A stretch of DNA of 64,000 nucleotides from Bacteroidetes bacterium UBA1941 (GCA_002336805.1 DDEZ01000010.1:1-64000), one strand, 5' to 3'; counted from the first letter of the stretch, positions 15,947-25,161 are shown. Notes: generated by a model from the letters alone, not told the origin. A program made the numbers and translations.

Positions 15947-16025
15947 TCAAATATTTATCCTCAATCCATCCACGCGCTTAGCACCTTTGCTGCATAGTCA
16001 CTAGATTAGTAGCAAAACCACATCC

Positions 16026-17030
16026 ATGAGACAGCTCACCCTGTTTGCTATCATAATAACCATCCTGACTATCTCCTGCAAGGAGAAACCAGTAAAGGTC
16101 AAAGTAGCCGATGGCGCTGCCATACCTGTCTACACAGAGGTGCAGACAGGAGGCGTAAAAATGATACCCGTACGTGGCGGCAAATACCGTGTATGGACCA
16201 AGAAGGTAGGAGATGGTCGCATCAAGGTACTGCTGCTGCACGGTGGCCCCGGCCTGACGCATGAGTACTTTGAGTGCATGGAGAGTTATTTTCCGCAGTC
16301 GGGTATTGAGTTTTACTACTATGATCAGCTCGGCTCGCACTATTCAGACCGGCCTACAGATACTGCACTGTGGAGTGTGGAGCAGTTCACTGACGAGGTA
16401 GAGGAGGTGAGGAAAGGCCTGGGGCTGGATAGCTTCTACCTGCTGGGCCATAGCTGGGGTGGCATGCTGACGATGGAGTATGCGGTGAAATATCCCGACC
16501 ATCTCAAAGGCGCCATCATCTCAAACATGACTGCCAGCATCCCTGACTATGTGGTCTACATTAATAAGCTCCGCGATAAAGAACCGGCCGATGCTGTGGC
16601 AAAGATGAAGAAGTATGAGAATGCCAATCAGAGCGATAATCCGGAATACCAGAAGCTGGTGAAAATCCTGTATGATAAGTATATCTGCCGCGTAAAGCCG
16701 GAGTGGCCGGAGCCGTTGATAAGGTCCTTTAACCATATCAATAGCCAGGTATATAATACGATGCAGGGGAATAATGAGTTTGTGGTCACGGGCAGATTCA
16801 AGAACTGGAATGCCTGGGATAAGATACCTCACATCAAATGCCCGACACTGGTGGTAGGCTCTGTCTACGATGAAATGGACACGGCAGAGATCAACCGCAT
16901 GGGCCGCGTGATACCTGGCGCTAAGGTACTGATGTGCAACGGCAGCCACATGAGCCTATGGGATGATCAGCAGCACTACATGGATGGTGTGATAGGCTTC
17001 CTCAGAGATGTAGATGCGGGGAAGAAATAG
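16026..17030 (+). CDS. Alpha/beta hydrolase, proline-iminopeptidase-like lipoprotein
   Basis: The 334-residue protein carries a lipoprotein signal (LTISC, Cys18). The S33 family marks are clear: HGGPG at 72-76 (oxyanion hole), nucleophile Ser143 in GHSWGG, Asp282 in VYDEMD and His308 in NGSHMS. Most close family members are prolyl aminopeptidases or tricorn-interacting factor F1-like enzymes, so removal of N-terminal Pro or other residues from peptides is likely. Being a lipoprotein, it should work in the periplasm or outside the cell on imported peptides. Confidence 0.88.
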   Translation: MRQLTLFAIIITILTISCKEKPVKVKVADGAAIPVYTEVQTGGVKMIPVRGGKYRVWTKKVGDGRIKVLLLHGGPGLTHEYFECMESYFPQSGIEFYYYDQLGSHYSDRPTDTALWSVEQFTDEVEEVRKGLGLDSFYLLGHSWGGMLTMEYAVKYPDHLKGAIISNMTASIPDYVVYINKLRDKEPADAVAKMKKYENANQSDNPEYQKLVKILYDKYICRVKPEWPEPLIRSFNHINSQVYNTMQGNNEFVVTGRFKNWNAWDKIPHIKCPTLVVGSVYDEMDTAEINRMGRVIPGAKVLMCNGSHMSLWDDQQHYMDGVIGFLRDVDAGKK

Positions 17031-17135
17031 AATCAAGAATCAAGAGTGAAGAACCAAGAAGCCCCGGATCATGAAAGTAAGAAACAGGAGACCGGATCGA
17101 AATCAACAATCATAAACCACAAATCATAAATAACT

Positions 17136-18248
17136 ATGCGCTATACGCGAATGCCGATAGAGATAGAGTCGCCTGAGGAGAAGGGCTACAGCACCATAAA
17201 GTATAACCTGGCGGAAAGTTCTGTACGTGACATTACGCTGGATAGTTTGAATGTAGACCTGAGCGGGATACTCCTTTTCTATGGGGAGCATAAGGGGATG
17301 TATAAACTCCGCCAGGCTATCATAGAGGAGAGCAAGGTACTGACTCCGGAGGATGTGATCGTGACCGCAGGGGCAGCGATGGCGCTCTTTATCACCTCTA
17401 CCACACTGCTCTCGGCAAAGGATCACCTCGTGGTGATACGGCCAAACTATGGTACCAATATCGAGACACCGCGTGCGATAGAGTGTACGATCTCTATCGT
17501 GGACCTGACCTTTGAGCAGGGCTATGAGATAGACGTAGCCGCAGTGGCCGCTGCCATACAGCCCAATACCCGGCTGATCAGTATCACTAATCCTCATAAC
17601 CCTACCGGTAGAGTCTATAGCGATGAGACACTGAGCGCCCTGATAGCCCTGGCAGGGGAGCATGGCTGTCACCTGCTGGTAGATGAGACGTACCGGGATC
17701 TGAACTTTCAGACAGCGCTGAAGCCATACGCTGCAGAGCTTTCGGATAAAGTGATCTCTGTATCGTCCGTATCAAAGTCCTATGGCGCGCCAGGCATCCG
17801 CACCGGCTGGGTCATCACCCGCGACCAGAAGCTGCTCCATGACCTGCTGGCGGCCCGCGAGCAGATCACCCTATGCAACTCTATAGTAGATGAGACCATA
17901 GCACTCCACCTGCTCACGCACAAAGAGAAGCTAGTCTCCGCTCACCACGAGCACATCAGGAGAAACTTCGCCTATCTAAAGGAATGGATAGCGAGACAAC
18001 CTTACCTGGAATGGGTAGAGCCGCAGGCTGGAGTCGTATGCTTCCCGAGGCTGCGGGCTGAGTACAAAGTGGATGTGGAGGCTCTTTACGACAAGCTATA
18101 TAATGAATATGGCACCGTGGTAGGGCCAGGGCACTGGTTTGAGCAGGAGCGTACCTATATGCGTATCGGCTATGGCTATCCGCTCCATGAGGAGCTAAAG
18201 ACCGGGCTGGACAATCTGGAGAAGTGTATAGCTGCGACGCTGCTCTGA
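17136..18248 (+). CDS. PLP-dependent class I/II aminotransferase
   Basis: The 370-residue protein has the fold-type I aspartate aminotransferase layout: NPHNPTG at 152-158, Asp183 in LVDETYRDL (contacts the pyridine nitrogen), PLP lysine Lys214 in SVSKSYGAPGIRTG and the terminal Arg in MRIGYG for carboxylate binding. The group resembles aminotransferases of the capreomycidine synthase/aspartate aminotransferase branch; substrate not deducible. A 105-bp gap before it contains a short AATCAAGA-type low-complexity repeat. Confidence 0.88.
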   Translation: MRYTRMPIEIESPEEKGYSTIKYNLAESSVRDITLDSLNVDLSGILLFYGEHKGMYKLRQAIIEESKVLTPEDVIVTAGAAMALFITSTTLLSAKDHLVVIRPNYGTNIETPRAIECTISIVDLTFEQGYEIDVAAVAAAIQPNTRLISITNPHNPTGRVYSDETLSALIALAGEHGCHLLVDETYRDLNFQTALKPYAAELSDKVISVSSVSKSYGAPGIRTGWVITRDQKLLHDLLAAREQITLCNSIVDETIALHLLTHKEKLVSAHHEHIRRNFAYLKEWIARQPYLEWVEPQAGVVCFPRLRAEYKVDVEALYDKLYNEYGTVVGPGHWFEQERTYMRIGYGYPLHEELKTGLDNLEKCIAATLL

Positions 18249-18306
18249 AGAGCCAGCGGCAGGCACATGGTCAAAATTCCTATCTTCGCTGCCCAACTGA
18301 CAATAA

Positions 18307-19398
18307 GTGACTAACGAGAATATAGCCGACATAAAGAGCCGCCTGGACAACCTGGCGCGCTTCCTCAATATAGATGAGCGCCGCATCAAGATCCAGCAGG
18401 ATGAGAATACGACGCTGCACCCTGACTTCTGGTCCGACCCCAAGAAGGCTGAATCCATTATGAAGGAGATCAAGCTCAATAAGATCTGGCTGGTAGACTA
18501 TGAGAATACGCTGCGCGAGTATGAGGATGTGAAAGTGATGCGGGAGTTCTTTGAGGCCGGAGAGCCTGTAGAGGCTGACCTCAAGGCTCAATACCAAAAG
18601 GCGCTGGACGCAGTAGAGAGGCTGGAGTTTAAATCTACTATGGACCGGCCTGAAGACTCGATGGGGGCGATCCTCGAGATCAATGCCGGTGCCGGCGGCA
18701 CAGAGAGCTGCGACTGGGCGTCTATCCTGCTCCGTATGTATGTGATGTGGGCAGAGCAGCATGGCTTCAAGATCACGGAGGTGGAGCGCACGGATGATGA
18801 TGTGGCGGGGATTCGCTCTGTATCACTGGAGATTGAGGGCGAGTTTGCCTATGGGTACCTGAAGGGTGAAAATGGCGTACACCGCCTGGTACGTATCTCT
18901 CCGTTCAACTCGCAGGGCAAGCGTCAGACGTCGTTTGCATCTGTCTTTGTGAGCCCGATAGTAGATGATACGATAGAGATCAATGTGCCTGCGTCAGAGC
19001 TGGAGTGGGATACTTTCCGAGCCAGCGGTGCAGGTGGGCAGAACGTGAACAAGGTAGAAACAGCGGTGCGTGTAAAGCACCTTCCTACAGGCATCGTAGT
19101 GACCTGCCAGGTGACCCGCTCACAGCATGACAACCGTGACCGCGCCCTACAGATGCTCAAATCCAAACTCTACGAAATGGAGCTGGAAAAACGCAACGAA
19201 GAGCGCGATAAAATAGAAGGAACTAAGCTCAAAATAGAGTGGGGATCACAGATCCGAAACTATGTGCTGCACCCATACAAGCTCATCAAAGATACCCGCT
19301 CGGGATACGAGACGGGCAACGTACAGCCAGTGCTAGACGGCGAGCTGGATGACTTTATCAAGGCATACCTGCTCCACGCGACTAAGAAGGTGGGGTAA
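18307..19398 (+). CDS. prfB: Peptide chain release factor 2
   Basis: The 363-residue protein is full-length RF2. It shows the UGA/UAA-recognition tripeptide SPF at 198-200 and the peptidyl-hydrolysis motif GGQ at 243-245. Translation starts at GTG 18307, directly after an in-frame TAA. The N-terminal region (through LARFL at 16-20) continues into the rest without interruption: there is no in-frame UGA and no CUU-UGA slip site at the place (codons 20-25) where most bacterial prfB genes need a programmed +1 shift. The stop adjoins the stop of the convergent fabG-like gene. Confidence 0.95.
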   Translation: MTNENIADIKSRLDNLARFLNIDERRIKIQQDENTTLHPDFWSDPKKAESIMKEIKLNKIWLVDYENTLREYEDVKVMREFFEAGEPVEADLKAQYQKALDAVERLEFKSTMDRPEDSMGAILEINAGAGGTESCDWASILLRMYVMWAEQHGFKITEVERTDDDVAGIRSVSLEIEGEFAYGYLKGENGVHRLVRISPFNSQGKRQTSFASVFVSPIVDDTIEINVPASELEWDTFRASGAGGQNVNKVETAVRVKHLPTGIVVTCQVTRSQHDNRDRALQMLKSKLYEMELEKRNEERDKIEGTKLKIEWGSQIRNYVLHPYKLIKDTRSGYETGNVQPVLDGELDDFIKAYLLHATKKVG

Positions 19399-20142
19399 TC
19401 ATATCGTCAGTCCTCCGTCCACACTGATCACTGTGCCGGATATAAAGGCCGATTCATCACTGGCGAGGAAAGCGTAGAGATTAGCCACATCCTCGGGAGT
19501 GCCCAGGCGGCGCAGTGGTACTTTCTCCTGCATAGAAGTGATGACTTTCTCCGGTATCGTATTGATCATGTCTGTAGCTATAAAGCCGGGTGCTACGGCG
19601 TTCACGCGGATATTGTGCTTGCCCAGCTCACGCGCCCAGGTTTTGGTCAAGCCTATCACACCGCTCTTGGTGGCGGCGTAGTTAGACTGGCCGTAGTTGC
19701 CATAGAGGCCTACGATGGATGAGGTGTTGATGATCACGCCGCTATTGCGGGCTATCATATCTGGTGTCACAGCTTTGGTACAGTGGAAGACGCCGGTGAG
19801 GTTGACGTCAAGCACTTGTTGCCAGCTCTCGGCGGTCATCTTCTGTAGGCTCGCATCACGGGTGATGCCGGCATTATTGACCAGTATATCTATCCGGCCG
19901 AACTGTGCCAGTACGGCCTCGGCCGCAGCCTCTACCTCATCATTGTTTGCCGTATTGACCTTCGTGAATTTCGCTGCAAAACCCTCGTGCAGGAGTATCA
20001 GCTCCAGCTCTTTGCCCTGCACTTCGTTGACATCCCAGATAGCCACAGCTGCGCCCTCACGGGCAAACTTCTCTACTGCTGCGCGGCCTATGCCTGCAGC
20101 GCCGCCCGTGATCACGGCTACTTTACCATTGAATCTGCTCAT
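19399..20142 (-). CDS. fabG: SDR family 3-oxoacyl-ACP reductase-like
   Basis: Starting at ATG 20142 the protein has 247 residues. It has the NAD(P)-binding motif TGGAAGIGRA at 12-21, NNAG at 89-92 and a catalytic set Ser142, Tyr155, Lys159 (YAATK). The C-terminal GTVISVDGGL is standard. By sequence it is FabG-like; it could reduce 3-oxoacyl-ACP in fatty-acid synthesis or another ketone. It is the last gene of the metB-hom run, only 17 bp after hom, so it should fall under the SAM riboswitch. The convergent prfB ends on the adjacent base. Confidence 0.85.
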   Translation of the reverse strand: MSRFNGKVAVITGGAAGIGRAAVEKFAREGAAVAIWDVNEVQGKELELILLHEGFAAKFTKVNTANNDEVEAAAEAVLAQFGRIDILVNNAGITRDASLQKMTAESWQQVLDVNLTGVFHCTKAVTPDMIARNSGVIINTSSIVGLYGNYGQSNYAATKSGVIGLTKTWARELGKHNIRVNAVAPGFIATDMINTIPEKVITSMQEKVPLRRLGTPEDVANLYAFLASDESAFISGTVISVDGGLTI

Positions 20143-20159
20143 AGCTGCAAGATACAAAA

Positions 20160-21404
20160 TCAGGACGTGGCTACTAGGGTCGCGATATCGACATCGGCCA
20201 GTGTTTCTTCATCGGAGGCGTATCTGTCTAGGACTATCAGGGATACCGGCTTCTCGGCATAGAGGCGGGCGTAGTTTCTCAAAGTGATGCTGCCGATATT
20301 GTAGCACTGCTTCCCATTCGAAAATTGTTCCCATACATCCTCAAAGCAGGCAGCTACATCGGCCTGATAGTCGCTCGGGCTGCTGGCATAGACTTTGAGT
20401 AGCGTATCATAATTGTATGTGACATGCTCGTAGTGATTTACCTTTTTATATTCATACTTGTAATCATAGGTCAGCGCAGATAGATCGCTGATCACAGCCG
20501 AGGCTGTAGGATACGCCCCGGCACCCTTGCCGGAGAAGAACTGGTCCTCGGAGAAGACAGTCTTGAGCGTGACGCCATTGTACACATCATCTACATTATA
20601 AAGCCTGTCTGTAGGGGCCACATAGTGTGGCGATACGAAGGCTGATACAGTGCCATCTTCTTTTTTGAAAGCCCTGGCCAGCAGCTTTACCTTGAGGCCC
20701 TTCTCGCGTGCGTACTGCTGATCTAGTGGAGAGATGCGGTCTATACCGGCATTGAATATCTCGTCAGGTCTCAGTATGCCACCAAAGGCATGTGCAGCCA
20801 GTATGAGCAGCTTATACTTTGCATCAAAGCCGCCTGTGTCCAGCAGCGGATTGCTCTCTGCATAGCCTTTATCCTGCGCTTCTCTGAGCGCTGTATCATA
20901 GCTGAGTCCTCCGCTGGCCATTTTTGTCAGGATATAGTTGGTCGAGCCATTCACGATGCCTTCAACGCTTTCCAGCAGGTCATTGTCATAGTATTCCTCC
21001 AGATTGCGGAGGATGGGGATGCTGGCACAACAGCTGGCCTCGTAGAGCAGAGGTACTCCGTAGGTGCGCTGCAGGTCTATGAGCTCCGCAAGGTGCTCGG
21101 CTATCATTTTCTTATTGGCTGTGACCACGGCGCGGCCGGAGCGCAGGGCCGCAGATACGATGTCAAATGCCTCATCAGCATCATCTATCAGCTCCACTAT
21201 CACATTGATATCCTGATCGGCGAGGATGTCATGTTTGTCAAATGTGAACCTGTCTGCCGGGATGGGGCGCTGCTTGTGGCGGTCCTTTACGCAGATGGTC
21301 TTGATGGTGGCATTGAGTGTGGGTGTGCGCTCGAGTACCTGATAGAGGCCGTAGCCTACACAGCCGAAGCCGAAGAGGCCTATGTTGAGTTTTTTTCTTT
21401 GCAT
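20160..21404 (-). CDS. hom: Homoserine dehydrogenase
   Basis: The 414-residue enzyme reduces aspartate semialdehyde to homoserine, the branch point to methionine and threonine. The NAD(P)-binding motif GLFGFGCVG is at 9-17; GIVNGSTNYILTKM near residue 150 and the catalytic region DxxGxDAKYKL (around 190) are typical. No aspartokinase domain is fused. A C-terminal segment of about 80 residues could be a degenerate ACT-like regulatory region. The gene follows metB by 49 bp and shares its SAM-riboswitch leader. Confidence 0.92.
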   Translation of the reverse strand: MQRKKLNIGLFGFGCVGYGLYQVLERTPTLNATIKTICVKDRHKQRPIPADRFTFDKHDILADQDINVIVELIDDADEAFDIVSAALRSGRAVVTANKKMIAEHLAELIDLQRTYGVPLLYEASCCASIPILRNLEEYYDNDLLESVEGIVNGSTNYILTKMASGGLSYDTALREAQDKGYAESNPLLDTGGFDAKYKLLILAAHAFGGILRPDEIFNAGIDRISPLDQQYAREKGLKVKLLARAFKKEDGTVSAFVSPHYVAPTDRLYNVDDVYNGVTLKTVFSEDQFFSGKGAGAYPTASAVISDLSALTYDYKYEYKKVNHYEHVTYNYDTLLKVYASSPSDYQADVAACFEDVWEQFSNGKQCYNIGSITLRNYARLYAEKPVSLIVLDRYASDEETLADVDIATLVATS

Positions 21405-21453
21405 GTTTTAGACGTTAGATTTTAGACGATAGACAAATACATGGAGTCAAGAA

Positions 21454-22626
21454 TCAAGACAATGCTGAGACTTCCAGCTTTTGCTTTGCGGTGGCGAAGG
21501 CCTGCTTGAGGTCTTCGATCAGATCAGCTGCATCTTCCAGCCCTACGGAGAGGCGGATCAGGCTGTCTTTCACGCCGGCTGCATAGCGCTTTTCTTGTGG
21601 TATGGATTTGTGGGTCATCTCGCAGGGGAGACAGCAGAGGCTCTTGACGCCGCCTAGGCTTTCGGCCAGTTTGAAATACTTCGTACTGCTCACGATCTGA
21701 GAGGCCAGTGCTTTGTCGTCTACCTTGAGGTCAAAGGAGATGATGCCTCCGGTGTACTTCTGTTGCTTCGTGGCTACCGCATAGTTAGGATGAGAAGGCA
21801 GACCGGGGTAGTAGATATTGCCCACGAGGTCTTCGCCCTGCAGGTACTCTGCTACGGCCTGTGCGCTCTGTGAGTGGCGCGCTACGCGCAGGTCCAGCGT
21901 CTCGATGCCGCGTATGACCAGCCAGCTATCAAATGGTGCGAGGATAGCGCCTGATGCATTTTGTATGAACTTGATCTTGTCGCCCAGCTCCTGCGTGGCA
22001 GTGACTACGAGACCTGCTATCAGGTCACTATGGCCGCCGAGATATTTAGTGCCGCTGTGTACCACTATGTCTGCACCGAGGGTGATAGGCTTCTGAGAGG
22101 CTGGCGAGGCGAAGGTATTGTCTACGCAGAGCAGGACTTTGTTTGCTTTAGCTATCGTTGCTATCTCTGCTATGTCGGCGATCTTGAGTGTGGGGTTGGT
22201 CGGGCTTTCTATCCAGATGAGTTTCGTGGCTGGTGTGATAGCGTCTGCTACATTGCGGTGGTCGGTGGCATCTACGTACCTGATGCTGATACCAAACTTC
22301 TGGTAGATGTGTGTGAAGAGACGAAATGCGCCGCCGTAGATGTCATCTACTGCTATGATCTCATCACCGGCAGAGAGCAGCTTCACTACTGCATCTATCG
22401 CTGCGAGGCCGCTGGCAAAGGCATATCCGTTTGAACCTTTTTCCAGTTGGGCGATCACATCCTCGAGGGCTTTGCGGGTGGGGTTGTTGCTGCGGGCGTA
22501 GTCGTAGCCTTTGTGTACGCCGGGTGCCTCCTGTACGAAGGTGGAGGTCTGGTAGATCGGTACGCTGATGGAGCCGGTCAGTGGGTCTACTGGTATGCTG
22601 TGGATGATCTGTGTTTGTGTTGACAT
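21454..22626 (-). CDS. Cys/Met metabolism PLP enzyme (cystathionine gamma-synthase/lyase type)
   Basis: The 390-residue fold-type I transsulfuration enzyme has the PLP lysine Lys194 in SGTKYLGGHSD, YSRSNNPT-like entry motif (YARSNNPTR at 43-51) and SPTNPTL at 141-147. The family includes cystathionine gamma-synthase (MetB), cystathionine beta- and gamma-lyases and O-acyl-homoserine sulfhydrylases, which cannot be separated by eye. The SAM riboswitch in its leader and hom downstream argue for a role in methionine synthesis, hence a metB-type or direct-sulfhydrylation function. Confidence 0.88.
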   Translation of the reverse strand: MSTQTQIIHSIPVDPLTGSISVPIYQTSTFVQEAPGVHKGYDYARSNNPTRKALEDVIAQLEKGSNGYAFASGLAAIDAVVKLLSAGDEIIAVDDIYGGAFRLFTHIYQKFGISIRYVDATDHRNVADAITPATKLIWIESPTNPTLKIADIAEIATIAKANKVLLCVDNTFASPASQKPITLGADIVVHSGTKYLGGHSDLIAGLVVTATQELGDKIKFIQNASGAILAPFDSWLVIRGIETLDLRVARHSQSAQAVAEYLQGEDLVGNIYYPGLPSHPNYAVATKQQKYTGGIISFDLKVDDKALASQIVSSTKYFKLAESLGGVKSLCCLPCEMTHKSIPQEKRYAAGVKDSLIRLSVGLEDAADLIEDLKQAFATAKQKLEVSALS

Positions 22627-22740
22627 TGTCTTTCTGATTTTGATGATTAGAAAATGGGGTTTCTAAACGCGGCTTATCGGAAAGACTGCGGGGACTGCTT
22701 TTTATGTCACACCTGTAGCACATGCATTTGCTACCGGCAT

Positions 22741-22780
22741 AAAATAAAAAAGCCTTCCACACAGATCGTAGAAGGCTTCT
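22741..22780 (-). terminator. Riboswitch-linked intrinsic terminator
   Basis: On the minus strand GAAGCCTTC pairs with GGAAGGCTT and is followed by TTTTTATTTT (plus coordinates 22741-22752). It lies 37 bp beyond the SAM aptamer and 114 bp before the metB-type start, the position expected for the expression platform. Confidence 0.8.
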
Positions 22781-22816
22781 TTAATATCGTGAAATATTAA
22801 TGTCAAACTATCTACA

Positions 22817-22929
22817 CTTATCTGCTCCTGACGATATAGTCAGGATGGAGTTGGCACCTTTTCCCTGCTTGTGGCAGGGAGAGGTTGTCAAGACGTCATC
22901 GGGCCAGTCCCTCGGTCTTTCTGAATAAG
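22817..22929 (-). promoter_or_regulatory. SAM-I (S-box) riboswitch
   Basis: Read on the minus strand, the aptamer begins with CTTATTCAG (22921-22929), has the core GAGGGACTGGCCCGATGA followed by GACAACC, a variable hairpin CCCTGC...GCAGGG, the conserved GGTGCCAACTCC, a fourth hairpin CCTGAC...GTCAGG and closes with AGATAAG (22817-22823), pairing with the first element to form P1. These are all the landmark elements of the S-box. Binding of S-adenosylmethionine should favour the downstream terminator and shut off the metB-hom-fabG run. Confidence 0.95.
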
Positions 22930-22950
22930 CGTTATTTAAAGAACACGATG

Positions 22951-22982
22951 CAAAAGTATAGGCAGCGGATTTTATTTTCCAA
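22951..22982 (-). promoter_or_regulatory. Promoter of the SAM-riboswitch operon
   Basis: On the minus strand TACTTTTG (plus 22951-22958) matches TAnnTTTG, with TTG (plus 22980-22982) 21 bp further upstream. The predicted start lies about 15 bp before the first pairing element of the riboswitch. Confidence 0.5.
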
Positions 22983-23073
22983 CTTTTCGATAAAAATAAT
23001 TTTGAGGTTAGGGTGTCAGTAGTGTCTCAAACCCTTTGCTGGTGAGGGTTTGAGGAGGCTTGTTAAAAGATAG

Positions 23074-23116
23074 AAAAGAGAAGCGGCACGCTCACCGGTG
23101 AAGGTAAACGTGCCGC
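23074..23116 (-). terminator. Intrinsic terminator of the SdrD-B-like T9SS gene
   Basis: Minus-strand arms GCGGCACG and CGTGCCGC (plus 23083-23090 and 23109-23116) are perfect over 8 bp with an 18-base loop containing a second small stem, followed by TTCTCTTTT. It lies 28 bp after the stop at 23144. Confidence 0.75.
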
Positions 23117-23143
23117 TCAATAGGCTAAGTGATGTGCTTGTTG

Positions 23144-24346
23144 TTATTTTTTGATGAAGCGGCCACGATACATACGGTCAGCATTCAGCTCGTAGATGTA
23201 CACGCCTGCGGGTAGCTGAGATACATTGATGGTCTGGTGGTAGGTGCCCGGATTTTTATTGGCACCGTCCAGTACCTGCATCACGGTCTGGCCTTCCATA
23301 TTCTCTATGTGCAGGGTGACTGGCGCAGCGTCAGACAGGTAGTAGTCCATATTGACCAGTGTGGTAGATGGATTAGGGTATACCTTGATAAATGTGCCGT
23401 CTGCTACTACATCACTGATGGCAGTAGCTGCTGCATTGCTCACAGGTAGGTTTTTGAGAGAGACGGTATGCTTGCCGATGGTCACCGGAGTAGAGCTGTA
23501 GTAAGTGCCGGATGGGTTGCTCACCTGTAGGTTGTAGCTGCCCGGTGCGATATTCATAAAGCTGTAATCGCCATGTATGTCTGTGGTCTTGTGGAATGAA
23601 TTGGTGCCGTCTGTGAGGTCTACATTCCAGCCGGGCAGACCCTCGTCAGTAGGTGTGCTGCCAGTACCCGGGTCGCGCTGGCCATCGCCGTTGTGATCGC
23701 GGTATACAGAGCCATTGCAGCTACCATTGGTAAAGCAACAGGTGTCAGTCTGCAGGCCGTAGAGGCTGGTGATATAGCCCTGCACATTCAGACCCATGGC
23801 TATGCCGCCGATATTGTAGAGGCGCACATCCAGATTGTGCGTGCCGGCCATGAGGGTCTGATTTACATTAAAGGTGTCCTGATTGCCAGAGACGAAATTG
23901 TAGCCTACTGTGGTGCTGTCTATGTACTGGCCATCGAGATAGACTGCTATGAGGTCATCATCCAGTGCCTCCATAAACAGATTGATCACGGTCTGCTGCG
24001 CAAGGCAGAATGAATACCGGAAGACATAAGGTGTGTCGAAATTATTGCGGCCATAATTAGCATAGCTGAAAGGGGAGAGCCAGGTAGAGCCGGGCAGGGT
24101 GTAGTGCCAGCCAGTGTACTGCGGGACTACAAAAGCCGGCGAAGGAAAGCTGAGCTGAGATGCCCCGGGGCCTGAGAGTACAGTCCAGTTAGGATCTGGC
24201 TGCCCATTGGCTATGAGGGCATGTGCGTAGCGGTCGTAGCCTGTGGTAAGACGCAGGGAGTCATCTACACACAGCGAGCGCTCCTGCGCATGCAGCGTGC
24301 ATACGGACAACAGCATCAAAAGCAATGGCGTAAAAAGCTTTTTCAT
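23144..24346 (-). CDS. Secreted SdrD B-like domain protein with T9SS sorting domain
   Basis: The 400-residue precursor has a signal peptide (residues 1-20), a lectin/PA14-like region of about 170 residues (LDGQYIDSTTVGY, TLMAGTHNLDVRLYN), a SdrD B-like calcium-binding beta domain (about 205-295: GSVYRDHNGDGQRDP, GWNVDLTDG, DIHGDYSFMNIAPGSY) and a type A T9SS sorting domain (VYPNPSTTLVNMDYY ... AGVYIYELNADRMYRGRFIKK). The product is exported and probably attached to the surface; ligand or enzyme role not evident. Confidence 0.85.
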   Translation of the reverse strand: MKKLFTPLLLMLLSVCTLHAQERSLCVDDSLRLTTGYDRYAHALIANGQPDPNWTVLSGPGASQLSFPSPAFVVPQYTGWHYTLPGSTWLSPFSYANYGRNNFDTPYVFRYSFCLAQQTVINLFMEALDDDLIAVYLDGQYIDSTTVGYNFVSGNQDTFNVNQTLMAGTHNLDVRLYNIGGIAMGLNVQGYITSLYGLQTDTCCFTNGSCNGSVYRDHNGDGQRDPGTGSTPTDEGLPGWNVDLTDGTNSFHKTTDIHGDYSFMNIAPGSYNLQVSNPSGTYYSSTPVTIGKHTVSLKNLPVSNAAATAISDVVADGTFIKVYPNPSTTLVNMDYYLSDAAPVTLHIENMEGQTVMQVLDGANKNPGTYHQTINVSQLPAGVYIYELNADRMYRGRFIKK

Positions 24347-24480
24347 GAGAGTGGTTTAGGTGTTTGGAATATGATAGTAAGATAACGCTGCTCAGCGTTA
24401 AAACAAAATTATAATATATATCAGATGTTGATTTTTGGTGATGCGTTGCACGCTTTCAGCCGTCCAGGCTGGCCGTTGGC

Positions 24481-25125
24481 TTAATAGAAGTAGTGGTAGA
24501 TATTGGCCCCGGCACTATCTGTGACCACACGGCCCTGATCGTCAAAAAGATATTTGTGCGTGATAGTATTGGGTGGGTCTGACTCTGACAGTACAAGGTG
24601 CTCAGAGCGAAAGCCCCAGGCGGCATCGCCATGGTCGCGTGTGTCAGGTATATTGGTATAAACGTATGCTATGACATGGGTGCCGTTGCCATTGGTATAT
24701 GTATGAGTGGCCATATCACCACCATCCCATGTGTAGGTATCATCCAGCGCACCTTTGATGAGTTTGCCATCGCTATTGTAGGTATAGTGATTGTCATGAT
24801 TGTCTGCTATGATGAGGCCTGCACTATTGAGCTGGTAGATGATGGTGTCGAGGCGCGGCGAGCTGCTGATCTGAGTGACTGATATGATGCTATTGGGCGT
24901 ATAGGTATTGGTCACTACAAAGGTATCGGGATTTTGCGACTCTGTGCGGATGAGGCGTCCCTGCGCATCATAGGTAAAAAAGGTAGGCCGTATCTGATAG
25001 TATGCATCAGACATCCACTCACGCACTACGAGTGCGCGCCGCGCCGTACCGCTGCTGAATGCCATCAGCGCTACTGCCAGCGCGCCTGCCAGAGTGGCCT
25101 TGATATAGCTACTGTGTCTCATCAT
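24481..25125 (-). CDS. Exported YD-repeat-like protein
   Basis: From ATG 25125 the product has 214 residues with a signal-like start (MMRHSSYIKATLAGALAVALMAFSSG). The rest contains repeated strands resembling RHS/YD repeats: TYDAQGRLIRT, HYTYNSDGKLIK, YLFDDQGRVVTD. Such short YD-type proteins are frequent in Bacteroidota as exported proteins of unknown role. A Met directly after the first (25122) is an equal choice. The start is only 36 bp from the divergent photolyase-related gene, so the two promoters must overlap with coding sequence. Confidence 0.65.
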   Translation of the reverse strand: MMRHSSYIKATLAGALAVALMAFSSGTARRALVVREWMSDAYYQIRPTFFTYDAQGRLIRTESQNPDTFVVTNTYTPNSIISVTQISSSPRLDTIIYQLNSAGLIIADNHDNHYTYNSDGKLIKGALDDTYTWDGGDMATHTYTNGNGTHVIAYVYTNIPDTRDHGDAAWGFRSEHLVLSESDPPNTITHKYLFDDQGRVVTDSAGANIYHYFY

Positions 25126-25161
25126 ATCAAAGATAAACAAATCACTGGCCAAACCTTTTAT

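Noticed and set aside
18307..18400. Programmed frameshift in prfB
   Set aside because: No in-frame UGA or slip site; the N-terminal part is in one frame with the rest.
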